A stretch of DNA of 64,000 nucleotides, from the NCBI GenBank assembly GCA_023411115.1, contig JAEYPF010000016.1:1-64000 (forward strand), written 5' to 3'. The notes under the pieces were generated by a model. It did no database searches and had not been told where the DNA came from. It saw only the letters and a list, made by a program, of their open reading frames with translations. Position numbers and translations under genes: made by a program. Within the stretch, counting starts at the first letter, position 1; each line of letters begins with the position of its first letter. This DNA comes from Methanobacteriota archaeon. Lineage in GTDB: Archaea; Methanobacteriota; Methanobacteria; Methanobacteriales; Methanobacteriaceae. This document shows, piece by piece, positions 53,458-61,984 of this stretch.

Positions 53458-54138
53458 ATGTCAAATGAAATAACCTGCAGGAACTTTTATCATTTAAGTA
53501 AATCTTTAGTATTCCTCAGTAAAAAATGGAACATTGAAATAATCAGGGACATGTTCTCTGGTAAAAAACATTTTAAAGAATTTAAGAAAGGAAGACCTGA
53601 TTTGAGCAACAAAGTTCTATCAAACTGCCTCAAAAATCTGGAAAGTAAAGGAATCATCGAGAAAAAAATGGCTAATTCAACATCAGCTTCCACTAAATAC
53701 TATTTAACTGAGCAAGGAAGAGAATTAAACAGGATTATCTATGAACTCATGGTTTTTTCCCTAGAATGGAGCTTTACTGCAAATAAAGTCTTAGTATTTC
53801 TCAGTAAAAAATGGAACATTGAACTAATTAAAGACATGTTCTTTGGAAAGAACCATTTTAAAGAATTCAAGGAAGGAAAACCTGATTTAAGTAACAAAGT
53901 TTTATCAGAATGCCTCAAAAACCTGGAAAACAATGGAATTATTGAAAAGAGAATCATTAATCCAACACCTCCTTCTACAGAATATTACTTAACTGAACTC
54001 GGAAAATCATTAAATCGAGTTTTATATGAACTAGCTGTTTTTGCTTTAGAAAACTGCGATGATAATAGATGTGCAGATGAATCTACTTGCATACGGATAA
54101 AAAAAGAGTTCAGAGAAACTTTGAAGATTAATTATTGA
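53458..54138 (+). CDS. Tandem HxlR-type winged-helix regulator (fused duplicate)
   Basis: This 226-residue protein contains two HxlR domains in one chain. Unit 1 (about residues 18-105) includes VFLSKKWNIEIIRDMF and DLSNKVLSNCLKNLESKGII; unit 2 (about 112-205) includes VFLSKKWNIELIKDMF and DLSNKVLSECLKNLENNGII. The DNA of both units is also very similar, so the duplication is relatively recent. Normal HxlR proteins are about 110 residues and dimerise; this is a covalent pseudo-dimer. Cysteines CDDNRC near the C-terminus could sense redox or bind metal. It faces the flavoprotein gene and probably regulates it. Confidence 0.88.
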   Translation: MSNEITCRNFYHLSKSLVFLSKKWNIEIIRDMFSGKKHFKEFKKGRPDLSNKVLSNCLKNLESKGIIEKKMANSTSASTKYYLTEQGRELNRIIYELMVFSLEWSFTANKVLVFLSKKWNIELIKDMFFGKNHFKEFKEGKPDLSNKVLSECLKNLENNGIIEKRIINPTPPSTEYYLTELGKSLNRVLYELAVFALENCDDNRCADESTCIRIKKEFRETLKINY

Positions 54139-54225
54139 TGGCTATTTGAGTGAATCTGAATAGAATCAGCAGGAAATTGTTTCTACTTTTTATTTTATCA
54201 CTGAATAAGTAATTTTTCTCTAAAC

Positions 54226-54265
54226 TATAACGACCATATGGCTAAATCTAGTCGAGTTTAGAGAA
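54226..54265 (+). repeat. Directional repeat, core copy
   Basis: TATAACGACCATATGGCTAA then ATCTAGTCGAGTTTAGAGAA. Convergent intergenic gap between the HxlR and HXXEE genes. Confidence 0.75.
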
Positions 54266-54338
54266 GTAAATTTTCAAAAAAATTTTCAAAAAAATGAAAA
54301 ATATCACCCACCATCATAAAGTGGTAAGGTTTATTCTC

Positions 54339-54800
54339 CTATAATTTTCCATATTTCTTCATCTGTATAAACGTTGGAACATACATCACTGCAAAACCAA
54401 TGACAATAGACAATATAAAGTCTAATGTATTTAGCATTCCAGATCCCCAAAAGCTATAATAAATATACAGTGAAACAGGAGCATATATAGCGCTTGCAGT
54501 CACAACACCCGGAGAATATTCGCCAGTATACAATGTATATGATGCATGAACTAAAAAATTTGAAAATATCCATGCAGCGGTAGCTAATCCGAGAACAAGT
54601 GTCCATTCGCTGGTGTAAAAGATTGCAAGAGACACTGATATAAGAACATAAACCATGAAAATAACATTTCCAAGAACAAACTGGCCAAATGTCTCAGGTG
54701 CACCAAGATATTTCTTTGCCCACGGCACGAAACGCGGCGATTCTTCTAAAATATGTATAAAATATGCTAAAGGTACAAACCATAAAATATTTAAATCCAT
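54339..54800 (-). CDS. HXXEE-domain membrane protein
   Basis: This 153-residue membrane protein has four to five hydrophobic helices and the signature HILEE (H-x-x-E-E) near residue 17 in WFVPLAYFIHILEESPRF. The family is known only from that motif, and an enzymatic role in the membrane is assumed by analogy. The start has GGGGGAATAAGTTT before it. It appears to be a single-gene unit between two directional repeats. Confidence 0.82.
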   Translation of the reverse strand: MDLNILWFVPLAYFIHILEESPRFVPWAKKYLGAPETFGQFVLGNVIFMVYVLISVSLAIFYTSEWTLVLGLATAAWIFSNFLVHASYTLYTGEYSPGVVTASAIYAPVSLYIYYSFWGSGMLNTLDFILSIVIGFAVMYVPTFIQMKKYGKL

Positions 54801-54995
54801 TAAACTTATTCCCCCTTTGAGTATTAATCATTGATTTTTTTACTTGAGTATAAATAGTTATGTTAATATTTAAGGAGTAAAATTAGATAATTGATTAATG
54901 CAGTTGTTATTCCTAATGGGGTTTTCTATAGAAAATGTGTTAATGCCCCGATTATTATAATAAGTCCTAACTTCCTTTTTTCATTCTCTTCCAAA

Positions 54996-55030
54996 TATAA
55001 CGACATTATGGCTAAATATAGTCAATTTTA
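54996..55030 (+). repeat. Directional repeat, core copy
   Basis: TATAACGACATTATGGCTAA then ATATAGTCAATTTTA; the 3' end is degenerate. It sits in the 342-base divergent gap before 55143; the rest of the gap is AT-rich without a gene. Confidence 0.65.
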
Positions 55031-55142
55031 GCTCAGCAAAATAATTTACTTCAAAGGGTTGTAAAAATTGGATAAAAAAATTATTAATATTTCATAAAAT
55101 ATAATTAATAATATATAAAAATGCTAGGAAGTTTGATTTAAT

Positions 55143-55364
55143 ATGGCTGAATTAGCCCATTATCCAATTTTTGGTGTAGATTTAGTTATTTATATAGGAG
55201 CAGCAGCATTAATCCTTTTTATATTTGTAGCTTTAATTAGAAGAATGAATGAGAGTATATTGAAAGAAAGATTTGAAATCGACCCCGAATGGCATCATAG
55301 AATCGCGATATTAGCCATACTTTTGGTAATAATACACGTTGCAGTACAATATATTGAAATTTAG
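55143..55364 (+). CDS. Small two-helix membrane protein
   Basis: This 73-residue protein reads MAELAHYPIFGVDLVIYIGA, then a first helix, a polar loop RRMNESILKERFEIDPEWHH and a second helix ending VAVQYIEI. The two histidines beside the second helix could ligate metal or haem; this is only a pattern. I do not recognise the family. GGAAGTTTGATTTAAT precedes the ATG. It stands alone between two directional repeats. Confidence 0.6.
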   Translation: MAELAHYPIFGVDLVIYIGAAALILFIFVALIRRMNESILKERFEIDPEWHHRIAILAILLVIIHVAVQYIEI

Positions 55365-55417
55365 TTTTAATACGTTTAAATTTTAGTTTAAAATAATTTT
55401 CTATTTAAAATACTTGT

Positions 55418-55443
55418 GACTAAAACTAGTCAAGTTTAACGAA
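55418..55443 (+). repeat. Directional repeat, 3' part
   Basis: GACTAAAACTAGTCAAGTTT followed by AACGAA; the 5' TATAACGACC part is missing. Convergent gap. Confidence 0.6.
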
Positions 55444-55567
55444 ATATTTTTTTATTGGGCTTTTACTATAATGCATGAACATTTAATTGACTTCTTTTTA
55501 TACATCTAACCTAATTAGTTCTTAGATTGACATTAAAATAGAATTAAGGAATTATAAGATTTAAAAA

Positions 55568-56602
55568 TTATATCCAATGTCTTCTCCTGAAGTATATAAG
55601 CAGGCTAATTATAATTACAAAATTTATAAGTAAAACAAGTGGGTATGCAAGGGGATATCCAAGTTCAGGAATAAATTGAAAATTCATACCATAAATTCCT
55701 ACAATGAAAGTTCCGGGGGCAAATAATACTGTTACCACAGTTAAAACCCTAACGATTTCATCTAACCTTCTGCTCATTGACGAATTATATATACTGCGTA
55801 TCTCAGTAATTCTACCCGATAACGTGTCAATTCTAGTAACTACTTGATCTACATGGCTTTGAAAATTCTTTAAAAAAGTGTTAGTTGATTGATTTATTAA
55901 AGGTGATTCAGTTAGCTCCATACTATTGATTATCTGTTGAAGTGGGAGGATGTTATACCTTATTTTATCAAGTTCAGCCCTATATGTATGAATTAATCTA
56001 AAATTTTTATTAGATGGATCATCCATTATATTTTCAGCTGCCTTTGAAAGATCACCTTCAAATTCTTTCAATGTAATTATGTGAGAATCAAGAATAGTAT
56101 CTATGAGTGTATAAGCTAAATAATCAGCTCCTTTATTCCTAATATGATGTTCTTGGACATTTAATCTATTCATTACAAGATCAAACATTTCAGCATTGTC
56201 AGGATGTATTGAAATTACATAATTATTCCCTAAAATGATGCTAATCTGTATTCGTTCTATTGTGGTTTTCTTTTCGACATTTAACGCAATTAACGTTGTA
56301 TAAATATAATTTTTATAATCTTCAATATCAGGTATATAATCCAATGTTAAAACTCTTTTTAGAACATATTCATTTAAATTCAGGCATTTAATAAGCTTTT
56401 TTAAAGATTTATCTTCTGCAAGATAAGTTATTTTAATCCATGCTGTTTCATTTTCTTTAATTTCTGGACACTCACTAAATATTTCTTCTTTGAGGCTTTC
56501 TTCATTGTATTTTATGATTTTAATTTCTGTTTTCCCAATGTTTTCAGTTAAAATATCATGGATCTGACTATTAAATGTTTTAAACCTGGTTTTAGGGTTC
56601 AT
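55568..56602 (-). CDS. corA: CorA-family Mg2+/Co2+ transporter
   Basis: This 344-residue protein is a CorA-type magnesium channel. It has a large cytoplasmic N-terminal funnel (about residues 1-270) with coiled helices such as HVDQVVTRIDTLSGRITEIR, two C-terminal membrane helices, and the signature GIYGMNF (GMN motif) closing the first one. The positively charged end YFRRRHWI is typical. It forms a pentamer in relatives. The gene is a single transcription unit, with only AT-rich sequence and weak ribosome site upstream of ATG 56602. Confidence 0.92.
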   Translation of the reverse strand: MNPKTRFKTFNSQIHDILTENIGKTEIKIIKYNEESLKEEIFSECPEIKENETAWIKITYLAEDKSLKKLIKCLNLNEYVLKRVLTLDYIPDIEDYKNYIYTTLIALNVEKKTTIERIQISIILGNNYVISIHPDNAEMFDLVMNRLNVQEHHIRNKGADYLAYTLIDTILDSHIITLKEFEGDLSKAAENIMDDPSNKNFRLIHTYRAELDKIRYNILPLQQIINSMELTESPLINQSTNTFLKNFQSHVDQVVTRIDTLSGRITEIRSIYNSSMSRRLDEIVRVLTVVTVLFAPGTFIVGIYGMNFQFIPELGYPLAYPLVLLINFVIIISLLIYFRRRHWI

Positions 56603-56769
56603 TTTTACACTCTTGATATAATTATATGTAATATTTTTTTTATATTTAATATTATATATTTTTATGTTCTTTATTGATTATAAAGTCTTTAAATGATGCC
56701 GCACAGCCTCAAAATTGTATTTAAGGCTTAAATATTTAATTATTTGATTAACTTTATTAGCATCGTTGA

Positions 56770-56958
56770 ATCCGTACAAAAGAAAAAGAAAAACTTGAAA
56801 TTCAAGAAGATCGAATCATTCTAATACTTACAAGAATTACAGGTTCAATTTTATTCACATCAGATATAAATTTAAAGGATACAGCTGTTCTAAATAATTG
56901 TCATGCGATTTATATTGATCCTGAAAATTTTAAAGAAGTCAAAAATTTAATCAGCTAA
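56770..56958 (+). pseudogene. Gene fragment, C-terminal part of an unknown protein
   Basis: After an in-frame stop the frame reads IRTKEKEKLEIQEDRIILIL, then TRITGSILFTSDINLKDTAV and LNNCHAIYIDPENFKEVKNLIS (quoted in parts) to TAA at 56956. No start codon precedes it. The strand-helix pattern looks like a genuine protein end, and it resembles small PIN-like or Mut7-C-type domains only loosely; the family was not identified. It lies in the 534-base gap between CorA and SfsA. Confidence 0.5.
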
Positions 56959-56972
56959 TTTTTTAACTCATT

Positions 56973-57000
56973 AGTCGAGTTATTGCCGAGGGGCTAACTA
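56973..57000 (+). repeat. Directional repeat, tail element
   Basis: AGTCGAGTTATTGCCGAGGG followed by GCTAACTA. Only the tail is present here, and the next bases TGAATCGCGCC resemble the AAATATCGCTGC that continues the coding copy at 47960. Confidence 0.65.
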
Positions 57001-57136
57001 TGAATCGCGCCTATATTTTGTTTTTTTTTTCAAAATGTTTAAAATTTTGTATAATATGGATTTTTATGAGATACTTCACTCGCTAATATCAAAGAATTTA
57101 AATAAAGTAAATGTATAACATTCCAAGAGGCAAATT

Positions 57137-57898
57137 ATGGAAAATAGCATGGTTCTTAAGTATGAAATACCCTTAGTAGAGGGAATAATAGAGAAAAGAA
57201 AAAGTCAATTTACAATTGATGTTATAATCGATAATGAAGTGGTGAGGTGCCACTGCCCAACAACTGGAAGGATTGGGAATATTGACTTATCTGGCATCCC
57301 TTGTTTATTATCCAAAAGTAGTGATCCAAAACGTAAAACTCCATATACAGTTGAAGCAGTTTCATTGGATCTGCCCGAATCAAAAGAAAAATCATGGATT
57401 GGAATTAACCAGAATGCTGCAAATCGATATGTGGAAAATGCTTTATTAAAAGGATTTTTCGGTGATATAGTTAGCGGATATGATTCAGTGCTTCGAGAAC
57501 AGGTACTCGGAGTTTCTAAACTTGATTTTCTTGTTGGTAATACTTATATTGAAGTAAAAACTCCATTACTGAGTATACAGTTACCATATCCTGAGCATAT
57601 TAAGACAAAAAAGGTTGGAAAATTTAGCTCTACAGAACGTTTTATTAAACATATTAATGAATTAGCAGGTAGTCTTGCCAATAATCAGAGAGCTATTTTA
57701 TTAGTCTGTTTTATTTATGATAATCCTGGATTTAAGGTTGAAGTTAGAAGTACTAATAGTGATTTTGTGGAAAGTGAAGTACAGAAGTGTATTTCCAGGG
57801 GAATTGAGATATGGCAGGTAAACTTTAGTATTTCAAAAGATGGAGTAAAATTGCTGAAGTATTTTGATATAACACATAATTTTATGAAGAAAGATTAA
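57137..57898 (+). CDS. sfsA: SfsA-family DNA/RNA nuclease-like protein
   Basis: This 253-residue protein is SfsA (sugar fermentation stimulation family), which has an OB-like N-terminal domain and a PD-(D/E)xK nuclease-like core. Recognised parts are RCHCPTTGRI, SKLDFLVGNTYIEVKTPLL (the D...ExK catalytic strand) and RFIKHINEL with RAILLVCFIYDNPGF. Bacterial SfsA binds DNA and has been proposed to be a nuclease. The start has AAGAGGCAAATT upstream. It stands alone between repeats. Confidence 0.88.
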   Translation: MENSMVLKYEIPLVEGIIEKRKSQFTIDVIIDNEVVRCHCPTTGRIGNIDLSGIPCLLSKSSDPKRKTPYTVEAVSLDLPESKEKSWIGINQNAANRYVENALLKGFFGDIVSGYDSVLREQVLGVSKLDFLVGNTYIEVKTPLLSIQLPYPEHIKTKKVGKFSSTERFIKHINELAGSLANNQRAILLVCFIYDNPGFKVEVRSTNSDFVESEVQKCISRGIEIWQVNFSISKDGVKLLKYFDITHNFMKKD

Positions 57899-57917
57899 AT
57901 ATTTAATCTGGTATTTT

Positions 57918-57964
57918 TTCATTATAACATAATATAGCACCTTATGGTTAAAACAAGCCGATTT
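57918..57964 (+). repeat. Directional repeat, extended type
   Basis: TTCATTATAACATAATATAG followed by CACCTTATGGTTAAAACAAG and CCGATTT; the 3' end is lost. Convergent gap. Confidence 0.7.
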
Positions 57965-58037
57965 CTATGAAGTCAATCATCACATTACAATCTCACCAAA
58001 AATTATAAGATTTACAAAAATGTCAAATCCACTATTC

Positions 58038-58514
58038 TCAAATATTGGCAAATTCAACCATTGCCCACAGCATTACCGTGAAATTAAGCACTTGTAGCGC
58101 TGCACGTAGTGCTTGCCATCTCTCAAAACGGTTAAACACGCTAGTAAGCGCTGTTTCATCTTCATCCACGTTACGCTGGCTAAAATTAGTTGGAGCTGCT
58201 TGAGTGGTCGCTAATGAGTGCAGAACAGCAAGAATGGCTGCGATATAAAGAGGCGTGGTTATACTTGTATTCATCCCATTAAAGTATGCAACAACTGCAG
58301 CCGCAATTGTAAGCACTGCAGCCCCAATACCAATGACAGCATACCATAAAATACCATTACCAAGATCAGCAGCTTGACTATACTTGCTGTAAGCTATCAT
58401 ACCCATTCGATAACGGGCAGGTAGCTGTTTAATAGACTGATCAAGACTTGCACCCGTTAAAATACCATTTACTGCAGTTGCAAGAGCAACAAGGATAATT
58501 ATGTAATTTGGCAT
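58038..58514 (-). CDS. DUF1772-like membrane protein
   Basis: This 158-residue protein has four hydrophobic helices and a loop with GNGILWYAVIGIGAAV, reminiscent of the DUF1772/anthrone-oxygenase-like membrane family; assignment is tentative. The middle SQRNVDEDETALTSVFNRFE is polar. GGAGATAAGGC precedes the start. It lies downstream of the MarR gene at 58628 on the same strand after 113 bases and may be under its control. Confidence 0.6.
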   Translation of the reverse strand: MPNYIIILVALATAVNGILTGASLDQSIKQLPARYRMGMIAYSKYSQAADLGNGILWYAVIGIGAAVLTIAAAVVAYFNGMNTSITTPLYIAAILAVLHSLATTQAAPTNFSQRNVDEDETALTSVFNRFERWQALRAALQVLNFTVMLWAMVEFANI

Positions 58515-58627
58515 GCCTTATCTCCATTAAATTTTACTATTTCAACGTTTTATTGAACAATTAACAATATAAAACATATAACTCCATAATTAGTAAATCA
58601 AAATGATTTTTAGAGTTATATAAGGAT

Positions 58628-59059
58628 CTATTCTATATTTTCGCTTATTTTCGACAGTATTTTTTTAAATGTGTCTATTTCTCCATCTGAAAGGCCTTTT
58701 AGCATTTTTCTGGTTATTTCCAAATTTTCTTTATCGATATCTTCCAGTAATTTTTTACCTTTAGGAGTTAATTCAATTAAAAGTTGTCTGCGGTCCTTTT
58801 CTCCTACAGCCCTATTTACGAACCCCTTTTCTAACAGCCTATCTATAGTTCTTGTTGGAGTACTTACAGCAACACCCAGTGTTTCAGCAATTTGTTTCAT
58901 AGTTTTAGGCTCATCAGGCCCTATTGCATAAATTGCATTTGCCTCAGCTATAGTTAAATTCTTATAAATTTTTAATAGGGTTTCTTGACTTGATTTCCTC
59001 AGTTTACTGTTTATTTCGCCAAAAAGAGCCGTAACTATCCTTATATCATCATCATTCAT
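58628..59059 (-). CDS. MarR-family transcriptional regulator
   Basis: This 143-residue regulator has the MarR fold with MKQIAETLGVAVSTPTRTID as the recognition region and FVNRAVGEKDRRQLLIELTP as the wing. It is divergent from the CPBP protease gene, and the region between them carries the AT-rich repeats TATTCCTATAACCATATATT and CCGATAACTATATATTATAG (59090-59130), a probable operator. It could also regulate the membrane protein gene downstream. Confidence 0.9.
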   Translation of the reverse strand: MNDDDIRIVTALFGEINSKLRKSSQETLLKIYKNLTIAEANAIYAIGPDEPKTMKQIAETLGVAVSTPTRTIDRLLEKGFVNRAVGEKDRRQLLIELTPKGKKLLEDIDKENLEITRKMLKGLSDGEIDTFKKILSKISENIE

Positions 59060-59219
59060 AGTTCATTTTCTATCATTTTCTTAATATAAATATTCCTATA
59101 ACCATATATTCCGATAACTATATATTATAGTTTACAAATATTCTGTATTGTAAATAGTTTGATATGCGTAATATTTATATGTCAAATCAAAATTAATACA
59201 AAAATAATATGGTGAAAAT

Positions 59220-59984
59220 ATGAAAATCAACTGGAAATTGTTTATTATTTTACTGATTGCAAGCATATTTGGAGTAATAACCATAATCCCCTATAGTTTA
59301 ACTCTTCAAAGTGTTTTACTTCAAAATTTGCCTCCTCTTTACGTTATAATGGCATCAACAATTATTCAAAATGCAGTTATATTTGCAATTCCCATCTTTA
59401 TTGGGTTGAAACTTGCAAAGAAGGTTGGACTTGGACTTCCAATATTAGAAGGCTTGCTTGAAGGTAGAGAAGTTAAAAGTTATTTGAAATCTATACTTGG
59501 AATATCAATTGGACTTGGATTAATAGCCGGAGCGCTAATAGTTGGTCTAGATTATTTGTTCTCTCTTGCAGGTATTACAACAAAAATAGCCGTTGCAGGT
59601 CAAATTTACCCTCCAGCATGGCAAGGTTTCCTTGCATCATTCTATGGAGGGATAAATGAGGAAATTCTTTTGCGATTATTTTTAATGACACTCATTGCAT
59701 GGATAATCTTTAAAATCAAAAAAACAGAAGAAGGAAAGCCAACAAATACTGGCATGTGGTTATCTATTATTTTAGCAGCGATTATATTCGGTATTGGTCA
59801 TTTACCAACAGTATTAGCCATAACTACACCGACACCACTACTGATTACTCGTGTAATTGTTTTAAATGCTGTAGGTGGAATCATATTTGGATGGCTTTAC
59901 TGGAAGAAAGGATTGGAATCAGCTATGATAGCTCATTTTTCTGCAGATATCGTTTTGCATGTAATCGTGCCATTAGTAGCATGA
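59220..59984 (+). CDS. CPBP-family intramembrane metalloprotease
   Basis: This 254-residue protein has about eight membrane helices and the CPBP (Abi) motifs: NEEILLRLF (EExxxR) near residue 144, GHLP near 192 and ADIVLHV near the C-terminus. CAAX-processing and bacteriocin-self-immunity proteins share this fold. It could cleave membrane-anchored or prenylated proteins; the target is unknown. GGTGAAAAT precedes ATG 59220. It is divergent from the MarR gene. Confidence 0.87.
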   Translation: MKINWKLFIILLIASIFGVITIIPYSLTLQSVLLQNLPPLYVIMASTIIQNAVIFAIPIFIGLKLAKKVGLGLPILEGLLEGREVKSYLKSILGISIGLGLIAGALIVGLDYLFSLAGITTKIAVAGQIYPPAWQGFLASFYGGINEEILLRLFLMTLIAWIIFKIKKTEEGKPTNTGMWLSIILAAIIFGIGHLPTVLAITTPTPLLITRVIVLNAVGGIIFGWLYWKKGLESAMIAHFSADIVLHVIVPLVA

Positions 59985-60139
59985 TTTGAAACATAGATTT
60001 TACATCTCTTTTTTTAAATTTTTACCACCGTTGGCAATATTCTATGCCATCTTCATTTTCAACCCCATATCCTAAAAAAGTCAATTTATATCTCTTTTAA
60101 ATGTTTATGTGTTTATAGCTTTTTATAGGTTAAACAAAG

Positions 60140-60180
60140 TATAGCGACCGCGTGGTCAAATATAGCCGAGTTTAATGCAG
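60140..60180 (+). repeat. Directional repeat, core copy
   Basis: TATAGCGACCGCGTGGTCAA then ATATAGCCGAGTTTAATGCAG. The centre GACC-GCGT-GGTC pairs over 4 bp, whereas other copies pair ACC/GGT or CCAT/ATGG, suggesting the stem rather than the sequence is kept. Confidence 0.7.
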
Positions 60181-60297
60181 TAATTAATTTTCAAAAATAG
60201 TACAGAAATTGTCCCAAATATATAATAAAAAATATAAAAAATTTATTATTACTAGTTCCAACATAACAATATTACAAATTATGTGGGAGGTGAAAAC

Positions 60298-60576
60298 ATG
60301 ATTTATTTAATTGGAGAGCTAAAAGTCGAGAATTTTGATAAATGGAAGCCCGTTTTTAATGAAAGATCAACAGCACGTAAAGAAAACGGCGAAGAAGAAG
60401 CTCATCTCTTCCGTAACTCTGATGACCCCCATGATGTTGAAATTTTATTTAAGTGGGACAATAAGGAAAATGCAAAAAAGTACATGGAATCAGAATCGGT
60501 ACAAAAAACTCTAGAAAATGCAGGCGCCAAAATAGAAAGAGTTACTTACCTTGATGAAATAGAAAAAACAATTTAA
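60298..60576 (+). CDS. Small ABM-like (dimeric alpha/beta barrel) protein
   Basis: This 92-residue protein reads MIYLIGELKVENFDKWKPVF and has two strand-helix units like antibiotic-biosynthesis-monooxygenase or heme-oxygenase-like dimeric alpha/beta barrels, with VEILFKWDNKENAKKYMESE near the end. Start ATG 60298 has GGGAGGTGAAAAC before it, which rules out the longer frame from 60283. The function is unknown; a small-molecule or stress role is possible. Confidence 0.72.
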   Translation: MIYLIGELKVENFDKWKPVFNERSTARKENGEEEAHLFRNSDDPHDVEILFKWDNKENAKKYMESESVQKTLENAGAKIERVTYLDEIEKTI

Positions 60577-60655
60577 TGAAGGTCCCTACAGGTGAATATT
60601 TTCCTGACAAAAGGAATATTCATCTAATTCTTATTCTGATTAATTATCTCTAATC

Positions 60656-60695
60656 TATAACGACTTTATGGCTAAAACTAGCCGAGTTTAACGAA
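60656..60695 (+). repeat. Directional repeat, core copy
   Basis: TATAACGACTTTATGGCTAA then AACTAGCCGAGTTTAACGAA. Convergent gap. It is the last copy seen before the end of the window. Confidence 0.75.
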
Positions 60696-60761
60696 TAATA
60701 TATTCCTGATAAACCTTGAAAAAAAATGGATAAATTAAAAAATAGGGATTAATGTGTTGAA

Positions 60762-61193
60762 TTAGCTATTCGTTTGGCTCTCAGAGAGATTCGCAGCCGG
60801 TGTTTGGTTCTCAGCATAGACTCGAGGTCCATAAAGCATGTATCCGATTCCCACGAAGATCAGAATATACTCACCAATAGTAACGGCAGGCGGAGGGGCA
60901 ACCGTGAAGAAGAACAGTGCCTGATCGGTGGGTGCTGTGAGGAAAAGTAGTGCCGCGTCGATTACCGCCAGGATACCTGCGAGCCTCGGTCTTCGCAGCC
61001 ATAACGAAACCAGTCCAGCAAGCGGAAGCAATAACCCCACAGTTATGAAGAACCCTGCAAACGCCAGGGTCCGTAGTTCATTCATACGAGTCTCGACTCC
61101 CAACGGGGTCAACAGAAAGCCCAAAATGAAGCCAAAGCCAAACAAAACTGCCAATATGCGCTCTGCACTCGTGAAAGGCGTGTTTTTTGTCAT
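60762..61193 (-). CDS. Hypothetical membrane protein of foreign composition
   Basis: This 143-residue protein has four hydrophobic helices and a conserved-looking loop SLWLRRPRLAGILAVIDAAL. The coding DNA is clearly richer in G and C than its neighbours (many GCG, CGC and CGG triplets), while the flanks are AT-rich, suggesting recent acquisition from a GC-rich donor. I do not recognise the family. AAGAGGTAATTC precedes the start. Confidence 0.65.
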   Translation of the reverse strand: MTKNTPFTSAERILAVLFGFGFILGFLLTPLGVETRMNELRTLAFAGFFITVGLLLPLAGLVSLWLRRPRLAGILAVIDAALLFLTAPTDQALFFFTVAPPPAVTIGEYILIFVGIGYMLYGPRVYAENQTPAANLSESQTNS

Positions 61194-61360
61194 GAATTAC
61201 CTCTTAATTATTTTATCTATATTTATATAAGCTTAAAAATTAATAAATTTACCGATTTAAAGATTTTGGTCTTGATAAAACGGTTCAAATTGACTATAAA
61301 TAAAAAAGAGATTATTTTTGCATAAAAAACAATGCACATGGAGTATTTTAAAAAAAGGAA

Positions 61361-61711
61361 TTAATTGTGTTGAATTAAAGCTATTCGGACTCCATTTGGA
61401 TCTTCTAAGAAGGCAAGGATCCCAACTGTTATTTGCATAGGTTCTATGGTGATTTTAGCACCTTTAGATTTAAGCTCTTTTACTGTGGCATTTATATCTT
61501 CAACATCCATCCCCACCGAAAACAGGCCAGTTTCATCTACTGGATTTTTTATGAGTTCTACCATAGTTTCACCTTCCCCTTTCATTAAGGTGATTGTTCC
61601 TGCGGGTCCGAGATCGTACTGGCTATCTATTTCGAATCCCATAACTTCCCTGTAGAATTTAATTGACTCATCCATATCATTAACTATCATAGTAGCGTAT
61701 TTAATTTTCAT
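61361..61711 (-). CDS. VOC-family (glyoxalase/dioxygenase-like) protein
   Basis: This 116-residue protein is a single-unit VOC member: YATMIVNDMDESIKFYREVM (first beta-alpha unit), GFEIDSQYDLGPAGTITLMK, MVELIKNPVD, FSVGMDVEDINATVKELKSK and AFLEDPNGVRIALIQ with conserved metal-side residues (Glu/His partly replaced). Members bind metals or small ligands. I use ATG 61711 (GAGGGTGATAAA upstream); the frame could extend to 61786, but the additional part is formed by palindromic hairpins. Confidence 0.85.
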   Translation of the reverse strand: MKIKYATMIVNDMDESIKFYREVMGFEIDSQYDLGPAGTITLMKGEGETMVELIKNPVDETGLFSVGMDVEDINATVKELKSKGAKITIEPMQITVGILAFLEDPNGVRIALIQHN

Positions 61712-61740
61712 TTTATCACCCTCAAATTTTTTTAAAAATT

Positions 61741-61892
61741 TTGTGCTTCGAATTCGTAGAATTTTAGAAAATTGCAAGGCATGCAAAAAACGAAGTTTTT
61801 TGCGGTTACAAAATCGAAGATTTTGTAAACATTTTTCTCAACCCTTGAAAATTTTAATTTTCGGGGTTCCAAACACATCGTGTTTGAGAACC
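61741..61892. repeat. Hairpin array upstream of the VOC gene
   Basis: Stems include 61783-61791 with 61795-61803 (9 bp, loop GAA), 61806-61815 with 61819-61828 (10 bp, loop GAA), 61847-61853 with 61856-61862 (7 bp) and 61870-61876 with 61880-61886 (7 bp, loop ATC, outer GGTT/AACC). Loops GAA and ATC recur, as in the other arrays. The stretch lies between the VOC start and the end of the transporter gene. Confidence 0.8.
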
Positions 61893-61984
61893 TCCACTAA
61901 TTTTATTTTCATACCCTTTAGCATATCTTTTTGTATTAATTGTCTAAATTCCATCATTCACTCCTGCATTGGAGTAAATTTCAT

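Noticed and set aside
45041..60695. Integron-like cassette array with attC sites
   Set aside because: Repeats share one orientation and flank single genes, but the RYYYAAC and GTTRRRY core boxes are not paired as in attC, genes point both ways, and no integrase is in the window. Kept only as a directional repeat family.
61712..61786. Longer N-terminus for the VOC protein
   Set aside because: The extra 25 codons come from hairpin DNA and a strong ribosome site lies directly before ATG 61711. Unlike the flavoprotein case, no ribosome site supports the upstream start.
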